A stretch of DNA of 64,000 nt. Source: Axinella damicornis. Its lineage: Eukaryota > Porifera > Demospongiae > Axinellida > Axinellidae. Position numbers and translations under genes: made by a program. The notes below the pieces were generated by a model, which was not told where the DNA came from, ran no database searches, and saw only the letters and a list, made by a program, of their open reading frames with translations. Below are positions 9,729 to 21,119 of the stretch, piece by piece; the stretch's first letter is position 1; each line of letters opens with the position of its first letter. The stretch covers positions 13,096,868 through 13,160,867 of the forward strand of contig OZ007505.1 of the NCBI GenBank assembly GCA_963931865.1, given 5' to 3'.

Positions 9729-10373
9729 GTACTGTACAACTGTTGGGGAATTGTGCAGTTCCAAGATTCAATACTTTGACTGTTAACGTTACAAGCTTGT
9801 CGCGTGGTGGGTGTGGCCAGACAATTGTTCAACCCCATTTTTCTCACACAGAAAGTAAGCTAGTGAAATCAAACTTACTCGACACAAAGCAGGGAGGGTA
9901 GTCAACATGCAGACTAAACATCATTATAGCGGCTCACACTGTAGCCATTGTACGCTGGTTAAATCAATTCCAGCAAACTATTCACCAAAAATCTCCAGTG
10001 CGAAGACCGCTAGCAACTCGATTCTTCTGTTGGGAGACATGCCATAAGAAGCTCTAGGGCGGGACGGAAGCGTTTTGTGGCAAGGTTGAACTCAACTGTC
10101 TTCGAAAGAACGACCCTTGAGTGCAAATAACCGCCATCTTGATTCCCATCTTTGGAATACAGCATCGTATAACTTCGGAACGATCATCAGTATTTACAAA
10201 AATGCTTCGTCCAGCCCTTTATACTGTTCGTGCCTATTTCAATACGGTCTTCCAACTCCAAGTCGGATCGCACGGCTTTATTTTTGTTGACAAAAAACTT
10301 TGAAATAGCGCTAAATTAAGTATACGGTGCATGTATCCGCGTGCAGGGATCCCGTAACCTCAAGGGGTGAACA
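9729..10373. other. Intronic sequence, no gene seen
   Basis: Start of the long TLDc intron. Only short unsupported open frames occur (for example 9677-9901 and 10121-10303). Confidence 0.5.
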
Positions 10374-10434
10374 TAGCCTTGTTCCCAGGCTCCGCCCAGC
10401 TTTGGAACTATGGGCTAGCCTGGAAACGAGGCTA
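10374..10434. mobile_element. 61 bp MITE, TAGCCTYGTTCCCAGGC family
   Basis: Ends TAGCCTTGTTCCCAGGC and AGCCTGGAAACGAGGCTA are inverted copies. GGGTGAA lies just outside both ends (10365-10371 and 10435-10441), consistent with a decayed 9 bp target duplication. Confidence 0.7.
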
Positions 10435-10679
10435 GGGTGAAGTATGTACCGTAGGACTGTTTTGATTGCAAAGTAACACTATACATGTACATGTGTTTGG
10501 GCACTTTACATGTTTTCATTACTGCATTGCATTCTAATTTTTGTGTGCTATAAACAAACTCGCCATTTGAATTTTTCACAGTCAAAACCAGTCCTAGAAT
10601 AATAATTGTTACCAATTACGTAGCTTAGACATCATACTTGGACATCAGGTCATTTCAAACTCTCCCAGCTAATCTCCGG

Positions 10680-10950
10680 TAGTCAAACACTCCTGACTGA
10701 AAGGCTATGTGGGTCAAAGGAGATCCACAACTGAAGGCTAGTGGGGTCAAATACTACAACTGAATGCCTGCCTAATGGGGTCCACACCCCTCTAGGCACT
10801 CTGTTGTGGACCCCCCTACCCATTCAGTTGTGGAACCCCCTTACCCCTAGCCAATGGCTTTCAGTTGCGGACCCCCCTTACCCCTAGGTCAACAACTGGA
10901 TGTCCACAATTAAAGGGCTAGGGGGAAGGGGGTCCACAACTTAATCCACT
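10680..10950. repeat. Irregular GGGGTCCACAACTGAA repeat cluster
   Basis: Multiple direct and inverted copies of CAACTGAA.. and GGGGTCCACA / TGTGGACCCCC follow one another. This is a local repeat with hairpin potential and no coding sequence. Confidence 0.6.
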
Positions 10951-12658
10951 ATCAATTATTCTTGTTGGTTTGCTTTTTGGAGTGTATGAAATGCATAGCT
11001 TTAGAGTAACTTTGAAGAAAATTGTCGTGGTAGGTTCAGCATAAGGCCACTCCAAATGGTAGTCTGGTTTCTGGTCAGGGGCTTTCCCAATCACTGGCTT
11101 GTCAATACAAGCTGCACACTGTGGATACTTTTCCTTTGGAACCGATTCGACATCTTCAGCATGGAGAGTATTTTTTTTGAACAATACAGCTTCTCGATTG
11201 GGTCTTCACACGACAGTTCTCTGGTGTATACATTGTTTAGTCGTCCAGAGAGCCGCAAATCTTGTAGCTGAGCGCCACAGGTAAATGAAATGTCTTCGAT
11301 TGCTGCTTGCAAACTGGCCCGCTCCTTCTTAGTAAGCTTGAATCGAGAGTAAAGTAACCGCCACATGCCGCATTCATCGCACTGGAGCATAATGTCCACA
11401 TTCTTTACATGCTGAACACTTGCTGAAAAAGGAAGGGTTTTCTTTCTCCTGGATATTAGTGCATTTTCTAATTTTTCTGGAGGGATGATGGCCTATGACT
11501 TCCATCTGTGCTGGATCCCAGCAAGTCATCAAATTTCTTTTAGTGCCCCCCATCTTCTCCAGGAACTGGATCTGGCAGGACATGAAGGCATGAAGGTTGT
11601 CAAATACTTCCCTTGGAAGTCTGATAGGCCTGCAAATATCACACAAGTCAGATCCGCACTTTTTGATCTGAAAGGAATAATGGCAACGAGTGCAGCAGTG
11701 CTTCAGAAAGGCAACCAGACCCTGCTTTGATGTGATATATTCTTCTTTATGATGGATTCATCCTTCTCAAGAGTTGAATCAACAACCAATACTTCATCCC
11801 ACATCGAGTCAATATCAGCTTCACTAGCTGGGGGAAAAGAAGAGAATGTCTTTCCCTTTAACTCCAGTCTTTCCAGCAGCATGACCAAAAGGGATTTCAC
11901 ATGAGCAATACTATCAAGTGCTGCAGACCTGAACTCGTGATGTCTTTTTGCAGCATGATGCAGAGTAGCAAGGCTGTTGCATTTTGCAGCTTCATCTTCA
12001 AATCACCTTTCTCTCGCATCAACTGTAGACCCAAATTAAGTGTAGACTTCATGCAGGGTTTCTCCAGGAATGTGAGGGGGCTGTCCGTGCTGCACACAGG
12101 AAATCCAGATCTAGTTTCAACTATTGTCTTCATGGCCTGAAGAATGGACTTCACTGGCTGGAAAAAGGATATGTTCTTCCTTAAGCAACCCAAGAACATT
12201 GTTGTACAACTTGTCCTTGTTTGTGCGTATTGGTACTCATCAGCATTTTGCCATCAGCAGTGCAAATGCATCACGTGCAGGGGTTGGTTCTTGGTGTTCG
12301 TCACAAGTAAGGTATCACAAAAATGGGCCAAAGAGCTGAATAGCAGAATCTAGTCTAGTGACAACTGATAGGTGTATTCTGTCAAGTGAATCGTTGGATT
12401 TGCCCATAAATGCGGACTCGAGTTGCATTTCATTGACCACACCCTGTTTTTGTAGCTCACATGTGATCTTGTCCTCATAGAACTGCTGCACGGTAATTCT
12501 GGCATCCCCATCCCCAGTTGACAGGATACACCAAGGGAACACTGTTTTATTTGATGAACGGACTGCAGTTCACAAGATACATTGTGGCTAGGAGCTGGAA
12601 TAGAAATGAATTGTTCTAAATGAAGCACACCAACATCAACGCCCAGGCATACATACAC
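10918..12658 (-). pseudogene. Relic of a Cys-rich expanded gene family
   Basis: Minus-strand frames, read from 12658 down to 10918, give consecutive pieces of one protein: a segment with TVQQFYEDKITCELQ, a helical segment with LRKNISFFQPVKSILQ, LLERLELKGKTFSSF, then Cys-rich blocks including CHYSFQIKKC and CDICRP. A final zinc-ribbon-like part follows (CDECGMWRLLYSR, FTCGAQL, CEDPIEKLYCS, YPQCAACIDKP). At least five frame or stop breaks separate the pieces. I recognise this order of blocks from a large uncharacterised protein family expanded in cnidarian and sponge genomes, possibly transposon-derived, but cannot name it. It lies inside the TLDc intron in opposite orientation. Confidence 0.6.
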
Positions 12659-12660
12659 AG

Positions 12661-13106
12661 ATCCACAACTCCTTTCTTCCCTAGCTACTACACAGTTTTA
12701 TTATATCTCACTTACCAACAAAGAGAGTACAATTGACGATATCAACCAGCTGCCAAACTTGGACATGAGTGACTCGTTGAACTTTCAGACCAGCGCCAGA
12801 TATACTTGAACACATTGAAGGCTAGATCGCACAAATACAGTACACTGAGAAGAAAAAATGCCACCCAGTAAGTAAAAGAAACCGACATCCAACGTACGTT
12901 AAAGCGTAGATTAGAGCAGATACAACTTACCTTCTGAACGCACGAGGTGAACGGTAGAAATGAAAGGGCAGTTGATACTTCTGAGCATGCGTATTAGCGA
13001 TAATGATCAAAAACACGACTTCTGAAACCGGATGTGGGCGGTGGACCAGAAACCAGACTACCACTTGGAGTGGCCTAAACGCAAGGCTATGGGTACTGGA
13101 TGTGTA
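12661..13106. other. No gene seen
   Basis: Sequence between the Cys-rich relic and the pogo terminus. It could include the 5' end of the relic; no further conserved protein segment is visible. Confidence 0.4.
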
Positions 13107-13619
13107 GCGTAGTCCGCCAATTATCGGCCGAAAGTTGTTTCTGGCTACGTAGCTCAGTCACCGATCGTCGTACGGAGATGGAACTTCCACCAGGTTGAAG
13201 ATCAATCTTTCTTTCACAAGACTGTCCAACCCCCAAAACGGGTATTTAGATAGTTTCCGGGATACAGAGCATCCCGCGCGCCTTCTAACTAGCCAAATTA
13301 TCGGCGACCGTTACGGATTATCGTCGACCACAGAAATTCTAATTTACAATTATCGTCAAGGTGAACTGCTGCTTCCAAATCATGCTCATAGTGTAAACAG
13401 CTAAAATAAAAACCCGATCTCTGTGTTTCAGAATAACTTGCAATGTATCACAGCAAATTTCAGCATTATTGAAAGTGCCTTTCAAGTGTAAATACACTGA
13501 AACAAGAACGTGTACACAAGTACAAAGTGAAGTTACGCATAAACAGAAGTACAGGAGAGAGGCAGAATACAGGAGGGGCAGAACCTCTCTTGACAGACAT
13601 TCAGCACTAGTTAACACCC

Positions 13620-14417
13620 TTGCCATACCAGTCTTTTGACCACTGTTGGATTGGAGCGGACTTATAGTGGTTGAAGATGCTTGCTCAGTGTTGGGTTTGA
13701 AGACGGAGTTGGTGGCGTAGGAACCAGTGGAGCCGGGGTGGACTTGTTCGAAGACCGAGTCAGTGGTGTTGAAATCAGTGGAGCTGGGGAGGACTTGCTC
13801 AAAGACAGAGTCAGTGGTATACAAACCAGCGGAGCCGGGGAGGACTTGCTCGGAAGTGGCGTGGAAACCAGCGGTGGGGACTTGCTCGAAGATAGAGTCA
13901 GTAGCATTGGAGACAAGGATTCTCTAGGACTTGTAGCCGAGAGGTTAGTGAATCCAGTGGTGACACATCCATAAACGAATCCAGCATGAGCAGTTGCATC
14001 CCCAGATCGAAGTGAAATTCTAGGATGCCTCTCGAGAAATCATTTCCACCAACCATCACTGACAAGAGATGAATGCAAAATACCTCTCTCAATAGCGACC
14101 TCGATATACACTGCCAAATCAGCCTCTTCATCAGCATTAAGATACGACACCGGACCTGGCTTTGTGCCATGTACAACACGACAAGAGAGGCGATCTTTTA
14201 GAGTTGATGCTGGCACGCCATACTCCCGAGCTGCCTGGTTGATCGATACAGCGGTCCTGTCAGTAACAGCCTCCATAGCTGCTGTCATTTGCTCTCCACT
14301 CCATTGCTTCCTTTTAGCTGGTCGATTCGGGGCATTCACTGGAGAGAGTGGAGCTTGTGGAAGCTTTCTGCTGCGGTTTTTGTAGGTGCGTTTCAGGCGG
14401 TTATCATAGCGCCCCAT
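13620..14417 (-). pseudogene. pogo/Tigger-like transposase, DDE core deleted
   Basis: Starts at 14417 with MGRYDNRLKRTYKNRSRK. A psq-type helix-turn-helix follows: KRKQWSGEQMTAAMEAV, INQAAREYGVPASTLKDRL and GTKPGPVSYLNADEEADL. After a frame break the text continues with RHPRISLRSGDATAH, the conserved link after the DNA-binding region. It then passes directly into a Ser/Pro/Thr repeat region (SKSSPAPLVxTPLT units, 13660-13900) and the tail motif KTGMARVLTSAECL near 13620. In intact members of this family a DDE catalytic domain of about 200 residues lies between the SLRSGDATA segment and the tail. It is missing here, so this is an internally deleted, non-autonomous copy. Confidence 0.8.
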
Positions 14418-14430
14418 TTCGACCTGAAGT

Positions 14431-14636
14431 TAACATTTCACTCACCAACACCGTAACAATAGTATACAAGTATCAGACCAAACCTGAACCCAACTCCTGT
14501 GTTTGCCGGGAGGTAGCATGAGACCAGTTTTCCCCGAGCTCTCAGATGATCGGGGACACAGTTCTTCCGCCCCTGAGCTTGGGGGACAATGCTGGGAGCC
14601 TAGTTACTTACCCTGAAGGCTGCCCAGCATCCCGCC
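14431..14636 (-). repeat. Split direct repeat B2
   Basis: 206 bp, apparently identical to 15031-15236, starting TAACATTTCACTCACC and ending CAGCATCCCGCC on the plus strand. Confidence 0.9.
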
Positions 14637-14799
14637 TAACCCTTTATAGCCAACCAGTCTCCACAAGCTACCAGTCACACCGAGCATGTCACCTTTCCCT
14701 GCTCAGTGGAGGTCATAATTATCATATTATGAGCACCTGCTGTGAAACACCATTCAGTTCCACAATCAACCCTACACCTAAATGCATCAAGGGTGGGTG

Positions 14800-15030
14800 G
14801 GAGGGAACATCGAATTGCTGCTTGCATGGTACCACTGCACTGTTGTAACTAACTGGTAACTAACCGATATCAAGGCACGCATGCGCCTACTAGCTCATGC
14901 AACGTTACTGCCCTAGCAACCGCGACCACAGTAACCAGCACGCCTGGATAAGTTCACTTCCGCTCATCACCACACCCCCTCAGTGCTCGTTCATGTTAAC
15001 TTAGTTTAACCCTGCGTGTTAAACTGCATT
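14800..15030 (-). repeat. Split direct repeat A2
   Basis: Matches 20890-21119 except for a C/T change near 14920 and a one-base length difference at the TTAAC junction. It abuts B1 directly. Confidence 0.9.
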
Positions 15031-15236
15031 TAACATTTCACTCACCAACACCGTAACAATAGTATACAAGTATCAGACCAAACCTGAACCCAACTCCTGT
15101 GTTTGCCGGGAGGTAGCATGAGACCAGTTTTCCCCGAGCTCTCAGATGATCGGGGACACAGTTCTTCCGCCCCTGAGCTTGGGGGACAATGCTGGGAGCC
15201 TAGTTACTTACCCTGAAGGCTGCCCAGCATCCCGCC
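15031..15236 (-). repeat. Split direct repeat B1
   Basis: Internal partner of B2. It marks the end of the coding interior. Confidence 0.9.
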
Positions 15237-15379
15237 ACAGGAAGGAGGTCATATAACCTCCTTCCTCCCCCAAGCCCCTTATTAAGCATACCACCTCCCC
15301 TAGCAACTTGCCACCTTACATGGCAATACCAACACACCAATAACAATGTAATAACCACTTCCGACTTGCACAAAAACTG

Positions 15380-16330
15380 TCCATGGGAAGATCAATTGCT
15401 ATGCATAAATACATCCAGTTTCCTACTTCAGCAAACATGACATGGGTGAAGAACATATCCAATTTAAAACTCACCCATGAGGCAAATTACCCCCTCCTCC
15501 TCCCAGTTACTTCCCCACTTCCAGACCAGATGGGTGCAATGCTTCCCTCAGTCGTGAAACTAATATTTTCCTTGACAGACGTACCCCTGATGCAACTTTA
15601 AAATGGCCCTATGTACCCACCCAAGACGGCTACCACTGCACCTACTGGGCACTGCTGTTGGTCCTGCCCAGGTAGACTAACACACCCCACTGAAATGGGT
15701 CTGTCTTAGATGCCTTATAATACACACCTGCACCATGTACTACAGGAGCTCTAGGGCTATCCATAGTCACATCAACGTGCCCCTATGGATCGTACTCCTT
15801 CAGTGACGGCACTGTAGCTTCACCCAATCCTAGGAAATCCAAAGAAACGTATACAACCCGCTGCCCAAAGCATTATGTCATCGTGAACATGATTGTCCCC
15901 CTCCATCCCAGCAACCTTAAAAATTGCTGGCGTGATTGGAAATCTCCACCCTGGCCTTGTTGCCACTCCCCTTGCCAGCCTGAGTTTTATCCACTTCAGG
16001 GAGCATTCTAACTGAGGCCAAGAATCAACAAATAGATCTTCCAACCCCCAACTATCTGCATCCTTGCAGATAAATACCTTTTAATGGATGAGTGCCGGAG
16101 CCCACATCAGCCAAGTGTGCCACATAAAAGCACAACCGGTCCTCTTCTAACAGTAGGGGGTGGAGTTAGTATTAGTACAATGCTAGCTAAGTATCTCTGC
16201 AGTCTGGCCTGTAGCATAGATCCTTGATCTAGAAGGAGCTATGGAAAAATCGATAAACTCTCTGATGCCCTGAGTGCCCTTGAACCACAAACTGATCCAC
16301 CAAACCCGGCCCACAGGGAGCTGATAGGCC
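15380..16330 (-). pseudogene. Ngaro tyrosine recombinase, broken
   Basis: Going down the minus strand: FSIAPSRSRIYATGQT (16230s), the core-binding start; then RFPITPAIFK and DDIMLWAAGCIRFFGFPRIG (16044-15823); then GEATVPSLKEYDP, an in-frame stop, GHVDVTMDSPRAPVV and YYKASKTDPFQWGV (about 15820-15680), the strand region before the catalytic domain; then SRKILVSRLREAL (about 15560). These match, in order, the DIRS/Ngaro tyrosine-recombinase family, which integrates the circular DNA copy. The R..H-x-x-R..Y active-site stretch expected near 15500-15400 is not cleanly readable. Frame changes and stops make the copy inactive. Confidence 0.8.
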
Positions 16331-16349
16331 ACTCGATGAGCCCGTGAAA

Positions 16350-17100
16350 CAAGACCACCAAAAACATCTAATTCGTTCCTAAATATAGCATTCGCAACCC
16401 CAGGTACATGATCCGCCATCAGCACAACCATGCCTCCAAGAAGAACAGGCATCACAGCATGTGTGCCATCTTATGAGAGCTACAACCGCCTGTTTGACAC
16501 AATGACAAAACACAGTTGTTCCTCCCCATACTGAACCCCAGACTGCTACAGCAACAACGTTAACTCTTACGCCGCAACTGAAGCGGAACCATAGCCATTC
16601 CCTCCAAGCCCCCGACACCACTGGGTACCCCACAGTGCTCCACATGTACAGCCTGAAGTATCACCCCAAATCTCCACCTCTGCAGACACCTCACCATCAT
16701 TGACAACCCATTCCAAGAGCCCACAAACACATGCCACCCCTCTAAATCTGCTCTGAAAGCACCCTTTCAATCTTATTCGCCTACTGAACTGTGATATCAG
16801 ACCGAACACACCCCTCAAAATCTTCCCCCTGGCCACACATGGCTCACCAGGGACTGCAACTCTCTCCTGGTGTAACACTTCCTCTTTCTCCACTTGGCCA
16901 CCAGCGACCTCAACTTCCAACAACTTCTCCATTGGTAACCTGAGCACCATCTCCTAATCCTGCTAATTCCGTCATACACACTGCCACCCTCCGGTGCTGA
17001 TGGGTCAAATGCCACTTTCCAGGTTCACTCTTTGGAATCACCCCAAATGCACTTCTGGCATTGAAACCCTCCGAATTGGGCCTAGCACTCTGCCACTTTC
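16350..17100 (-). pseudogene. Ngaro reverse transcriptase-RNase H, RT core deleted
   Basis: FRVGFGYRG and FGVIPKSEPGKW (about 17200-17010) are the RT fingers region. Then GKILRGVFGLISQFSRRIRL and EVEIWGDTSGCTCGALWGTQW (about 16870-16620) give the thumb/RNase H start. Finally VVAVAVWGSVWGGTTVFCHC (about 16560) and ADHVPGVANAIFRNELDVF (about 16410) give the RNase H end. Only about 140 bp separate the fingers motif from the thumb segment, so the palm with the YxDD motif is absent. This cannot be an active enzyme. Confidence 0.75.
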
Positions 17101-17419
17101 TCTCTCCCCCTGAAAGTAGCTGTCCACCACCTCCTTGAGATCCTGTACTGACCTGATGTTGCCTATAGTGCTGCCTTACACTTGCACTTCTGCCACGGTA
17201 ACCAAATCCTACTCTGAACCCTCCCTGATACCTCTGCAAATGTAGTCGGCAGACTCTCTCAACTGGGTCCCCCCCACATCGACATATGCAATGTGGGGTC
17301 ACAATTTTCCCACAGATCCCAGTATGCACCCTCGCTGTCACTGAAGTACATGCATGCAGCCAAGGCCAGCAGTATACAGGTATCTTCCACCTGGCACTGA
17401 ACCCACACGTGCACACCAC

Positions 17420-18420
17420 CCTTCTACAATGTAAAAAACAATTCTTAAGAAAATCTCTGCATAACCATCTTTACCTGCAAAACTCCCGACCCATTAAATG
17501 ATGCACAATTAAACCAGCCCATGGTCTAGCTAGCTAGCTAGCTATATCCTACCACCATCAGGACTGACACACTGCCCATAAAGTTGGGTGTACACACTTG
17601 ACCAAGCAAGTGGAGGAGCAGGATCAGAGCCATCAAGTGGTAAGGACCTATATCCCTTCCCCCTGTAGCTCTGAATTCCTTCCAGCTATAACCAGTGTGA
17701 CACCCTCTCCCATAAACAACTAACAATACCCCCTCCTGCTCTATGCAACAAAACTCATTATGTTGGGTTAACAAGAACAGCAGCACTTAGCAATGAATTT
17801 ATTCAGCAAGATGAGTATCAACTTCTGCCTCTTTCCTGACGTGCAGCCCCTGCCACGTTTCACAAACATGAGGGAATTGGCACCTCTAGCCATACGAACA
17901 CACACCCTCATTGAACTGCTGCTTTCGTCCTTCCATCGGTCTCCGTGTCCCATCTGACCAGACTATCCGGCCCTTCCCCTCCGAATATGGCCCACCCGCT
18001 CTCGTCCTCGAGCTACCACCACAGACCCCCAGGTACACAATTACATCCAATCAAAACCAGGGAAAACACCCCTCTCTGTGTATCCAACTCCATATCACCC
18101 ACCTGTCCAACAATGTCTTTGGTCGGGAAAACAGCCAAGTCCACAAACTCCCATCCGACTGCCTTCTCATATGGTCGCTTAGGCAGCCCAGACCTTCTCC
18201 CAATCACATTTTGGGGCCTTCATTGCAGCTCCTGATTCTGCTTGTGTACTCAGCAAAGCCATGACCGAGAATGCCTGCTCCACGGTCCATACTGCAGAGG
18301 TCTCCCCCTCTTCACCAATACTCTTGCCTACCTCAAAAGGAGGCAACCCCTTCACCGTACCCAGAGACACTGCAACACATAGAGACACCAAAGTACACAT
18401 TTAATTTCCCACCATGTCAC
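17420..18420 (-). other. Ngaro interior, poorly preserved
   Basis: Minus-strand fragments such as VWTVEQAFSVMALLSTQAESGAAM (about 18280) and RPYEKAVGWEFVDLA (about 18170) look like helical gag/pol protein but are too broken to assign. A CTAGC repeat lies at 17528-17543. Confidence 0.4.
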
Positions 18421-20400
18421 CATGCCAGTATGACCTACTGCAACCCATAACATGATCTACTACCACCAAAGACACCACCCGGCCACAACTAGCTTCATCC
18501 ACACATGCTTGGTAACCCCATACCAATGGTAGTATGACCTATAGCTACTGCCGCCAAACCCCCCCTTTAAGACCACTGCGACAGCATGACCTGCAGCCAC
18601 CACCCACGTACCTGTGGCAGTATGAAGTACTGCCACCAGTAGACCACCAATAAGACCACCATGCATGACAGCATGACCTGCTGCCATGCACCTTGCCTGC
18701 ACCTGTGGCAGTATGACCTACTGCCACCCGTAAACCACCAATTATAAGACCACCATGACAGCATTACCTGCTGCCACACACCCACGTACCTGTGGCAGTA
18801 AGCCCCAGTAACCACCAATAAGACCACCATGCCAGCATGATCTGCTGCCGTATATACCTGTGGCAGATGACCCACTGCCACCAGTAAACCACCACTGTGA
18901 CGAATGCTCATGGACAACATCCACAGTACATGCACCCACAGTATAACATACTGCACACCACCACTACAAACAACCACCAAACACGACAGCATGACCTGCT
19001 GCCACAAACATCCACAGTACACCCACAGTATAACATACTGCACTACAAACAACCACCAAACATGATAGAAGACGTACGCCTGCCTCACAGCCCGTACTGC
19101 CGGTGTCTCCCCCACCTCTCCACCAGTACTCCCGCCTTCCTCCAAAAGAGGCAATTGTAAATTGTAACCCCTTCAGAACATCCCCAGACGGGACTGTACC
19201 CAGAGACACTGTAACACATAGAGAAACCAGAGTCACCTAGCACATGTACAGTTATATTGTACACATTACCTACTGGGCAAACAATTGCACCACGACAGTA
19301 GCACTGCCACCATACACCCTAGACAACATGATCTACTGCATGCCACCCCATACACCCGGGCCACCATGAGCTTCTGCCACGCCGCTGAGTAACCACATAC
19401 CCATGGCAGTACGACCTACTGCCACAAATACAACTGTACTGCCCAACTCCACCAAGACAACAGGGCCGTAGGAGTAGGTGCGGCGGCCGCCGGACCAATA
19501 ATATGCTCAGTCTGGCTAGCAAGTTGTTGAATCTTTCAGTTTCATCCCAAGATTGCACCAGAAAAGATCTCAGAAGGTCTAAAATTCACATTTTTCATTT
19601 TTCTGGGGGAGGGCCCTCAGACCCCCTTATGTGACGCGCTTCGCGCGCTTGCTTCGCTTCTCGGTTGGCGCGCCGCAGCGCACCATTGCGCGCCACGATT
19701 TCATCGCTCAAAGCGCTCTCCGCCTGACCAAACTAAAACTGCTTCCTACGGGCCTGGACCACATGACCTGTTGCCACACACCCGTGTACCTGCACACTCG
19801 CAATGAACATGTACCCAATGCCTCGCAGTATGACCTACTGCCACCAATAATATAACCAACCATCACGACAACATGACCTGCTGCACACACCCCGGTTAAC
19901 CACACACCTGTGGCAGTATGACCTACTGCCACCAACAACCATCACGACAGCATGACCTGCTGCACATACCACGGTTAACCACACACCTGTGGCAGTATGA
20001 CCTACTGCCACCAACAACCATCACGACAGCATGACCTGCTGCACACACCCCAGTTAACCACACACCTGTGGCAGTATGACCTACTGCCACCAACAACCAT
20101 CACGACAGCATGACCTGCTGCACACACCACGGTTAACCGCACACCTGTGGCAGCATAACCTGCTGCCACAAACATCCACAGTACACCCACAGTATAACAT
20201 ACTGCACGACAGCATGACTTGCTGCCACAAACATCCACAGTACACCCACAGTATCACCTACTGCATGCCACCACTAGCAACCACCAAACATGACAGCATG
20301 GCATATGCGCACACTGTTAACCACCTACCTGGCAATATGACTTACTGCCAGCAACAAACCATATACCACTAAGAACCCCTTGACCACATGACCCACTACT
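18420..20400. repeat. GTGGCAGTA / TACTGCCAC minisatellite inside Ngaro
   Basis: Dozens of units combine TGGCAGTATGACCTACTGCC (a short palindrome), CATGACCTGCTGCCAC and CACAGTATAACATACTGCAC. The best-ordered block (19860-20150) has ~79 bp units. Each unit can fold into small hairpins. Around 19560-19700 the array is broken by a GC-rich stretch with CGCGCTTCGCGCGCTTGC. Open frames here are repeat artefacts. Confidence 0.85.
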
Positions 20401-20773
20401 GGGTAAGCATATTATGCGTGACAATATTACTTCACTGCCACCAAGCACCTACGTAGTACGTGCTGCATGGGAACGTTAACCTGCAGTCAACACAACTTTT
20501 CATCCCAACTAGCAGCATTGCCACTACCTTCATTGAGTTGCAATTGTGATATATATGGAGTTCCCCCACCACATTACTGACACCAAAACCCTGGGTTCTC
20601 TTCCCTAACCATCAATAAAGCAACCCTGCGACAGCATTATAGCTAGCTATTATACAACACTTCCCCACCAATTACAAGCAACCCTGCGACAGCAGTATAG
20701 CTAGCAAACCACAATACAACACTTCCCCAACAATTACGTGCCCTCAGTTACACGACCCGTCCTGCTAATACCT

Positions 20774-20971
20774 TCACCGGTACTCGCCGATGAGGCCTCC
20801 CGCAACCGGCGTCGCCACACGGGGTAGTAACCGCTCAACAACTCTCGTCACCAACTCTTCCATCGGACTAGCTTCGTCGTTCAGTTCCGGAGGGAACATC
20901 GAATTGCTGCTTGCATGGTACCACTGCACTGTTGTAACTAACTGGTAACTAACCGATATCAAGGCACGCAT
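20774..20971 (-). pseudogene. Possible start of Ngaro ORF1
   Basis: A minus-strand frame begins inside repeat A1 and reads through FPPELNDEASPMEELVTRVVERLLPR. Its position just inside the 5' repeat and its acidic-helical character fit the start of a gag-like ORF1. It then runs into unreadable sequence and the minisatellite. Confidence 0.4.
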
Positions 20972-21119
20972 GCGCCTACTAGCTCATGCAACGTTACTGC
21001 CCTAGCAACTGCGACCACAGTAACCAGCACGCCTGGATAAGTTCACTTCCGCTCATCACCACACCCCCTCAGTGCTCGTTCATGTTAACTTAGTTTAACC
21101 CTGCGTGTTAAACTGCATT
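20890..21119 (-). repeat. Split direct repeat A1 (5' end of the element)
   Basis: Partner of 14800-15030. Its outer edge abuts pogo sequence (ACAAATAAGATCTGTGAGC). Confidence 0.9.

Larger units (their letters stand above)
14431..21119 (-). mobile_element. Ngaro-type tyrosine-recombinase retrotransposon, SDR intact
   Basis: Read on the minus strand the order is A1 (21119-20890), internal region, B1 (15236-15031), A2 (15030-14800), a 163 bp spacer, B2 (14636-14431). A1 matches A2 with one substitution and one indel seen; B1 and B2 look identical. The B1-A2 junction is exactly what joining the element's two ends in a circle would give. This split-direct-repeat layout is diagnostic of Ngaro/PAT-type elements, and the absence of a target duplication also fits. 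Inside are RT, RNase H and tyrosine-recombinase fragments, all with breaks, and a 2 kb minisatellite where part of ORF1/pol would lie. Near-identical repeats with dead genes imply a recent, trans-mobilised copy. Confidence 0.88.

Noticed and set aside
14431..21119. LTR retrotransposon interpretation of the direct repeats
   Set aside because: The repeats are in A...B-A-B order rather than LTR-internal-LTR, and the interior encodes a tyrosine recombinase, not an integrase.
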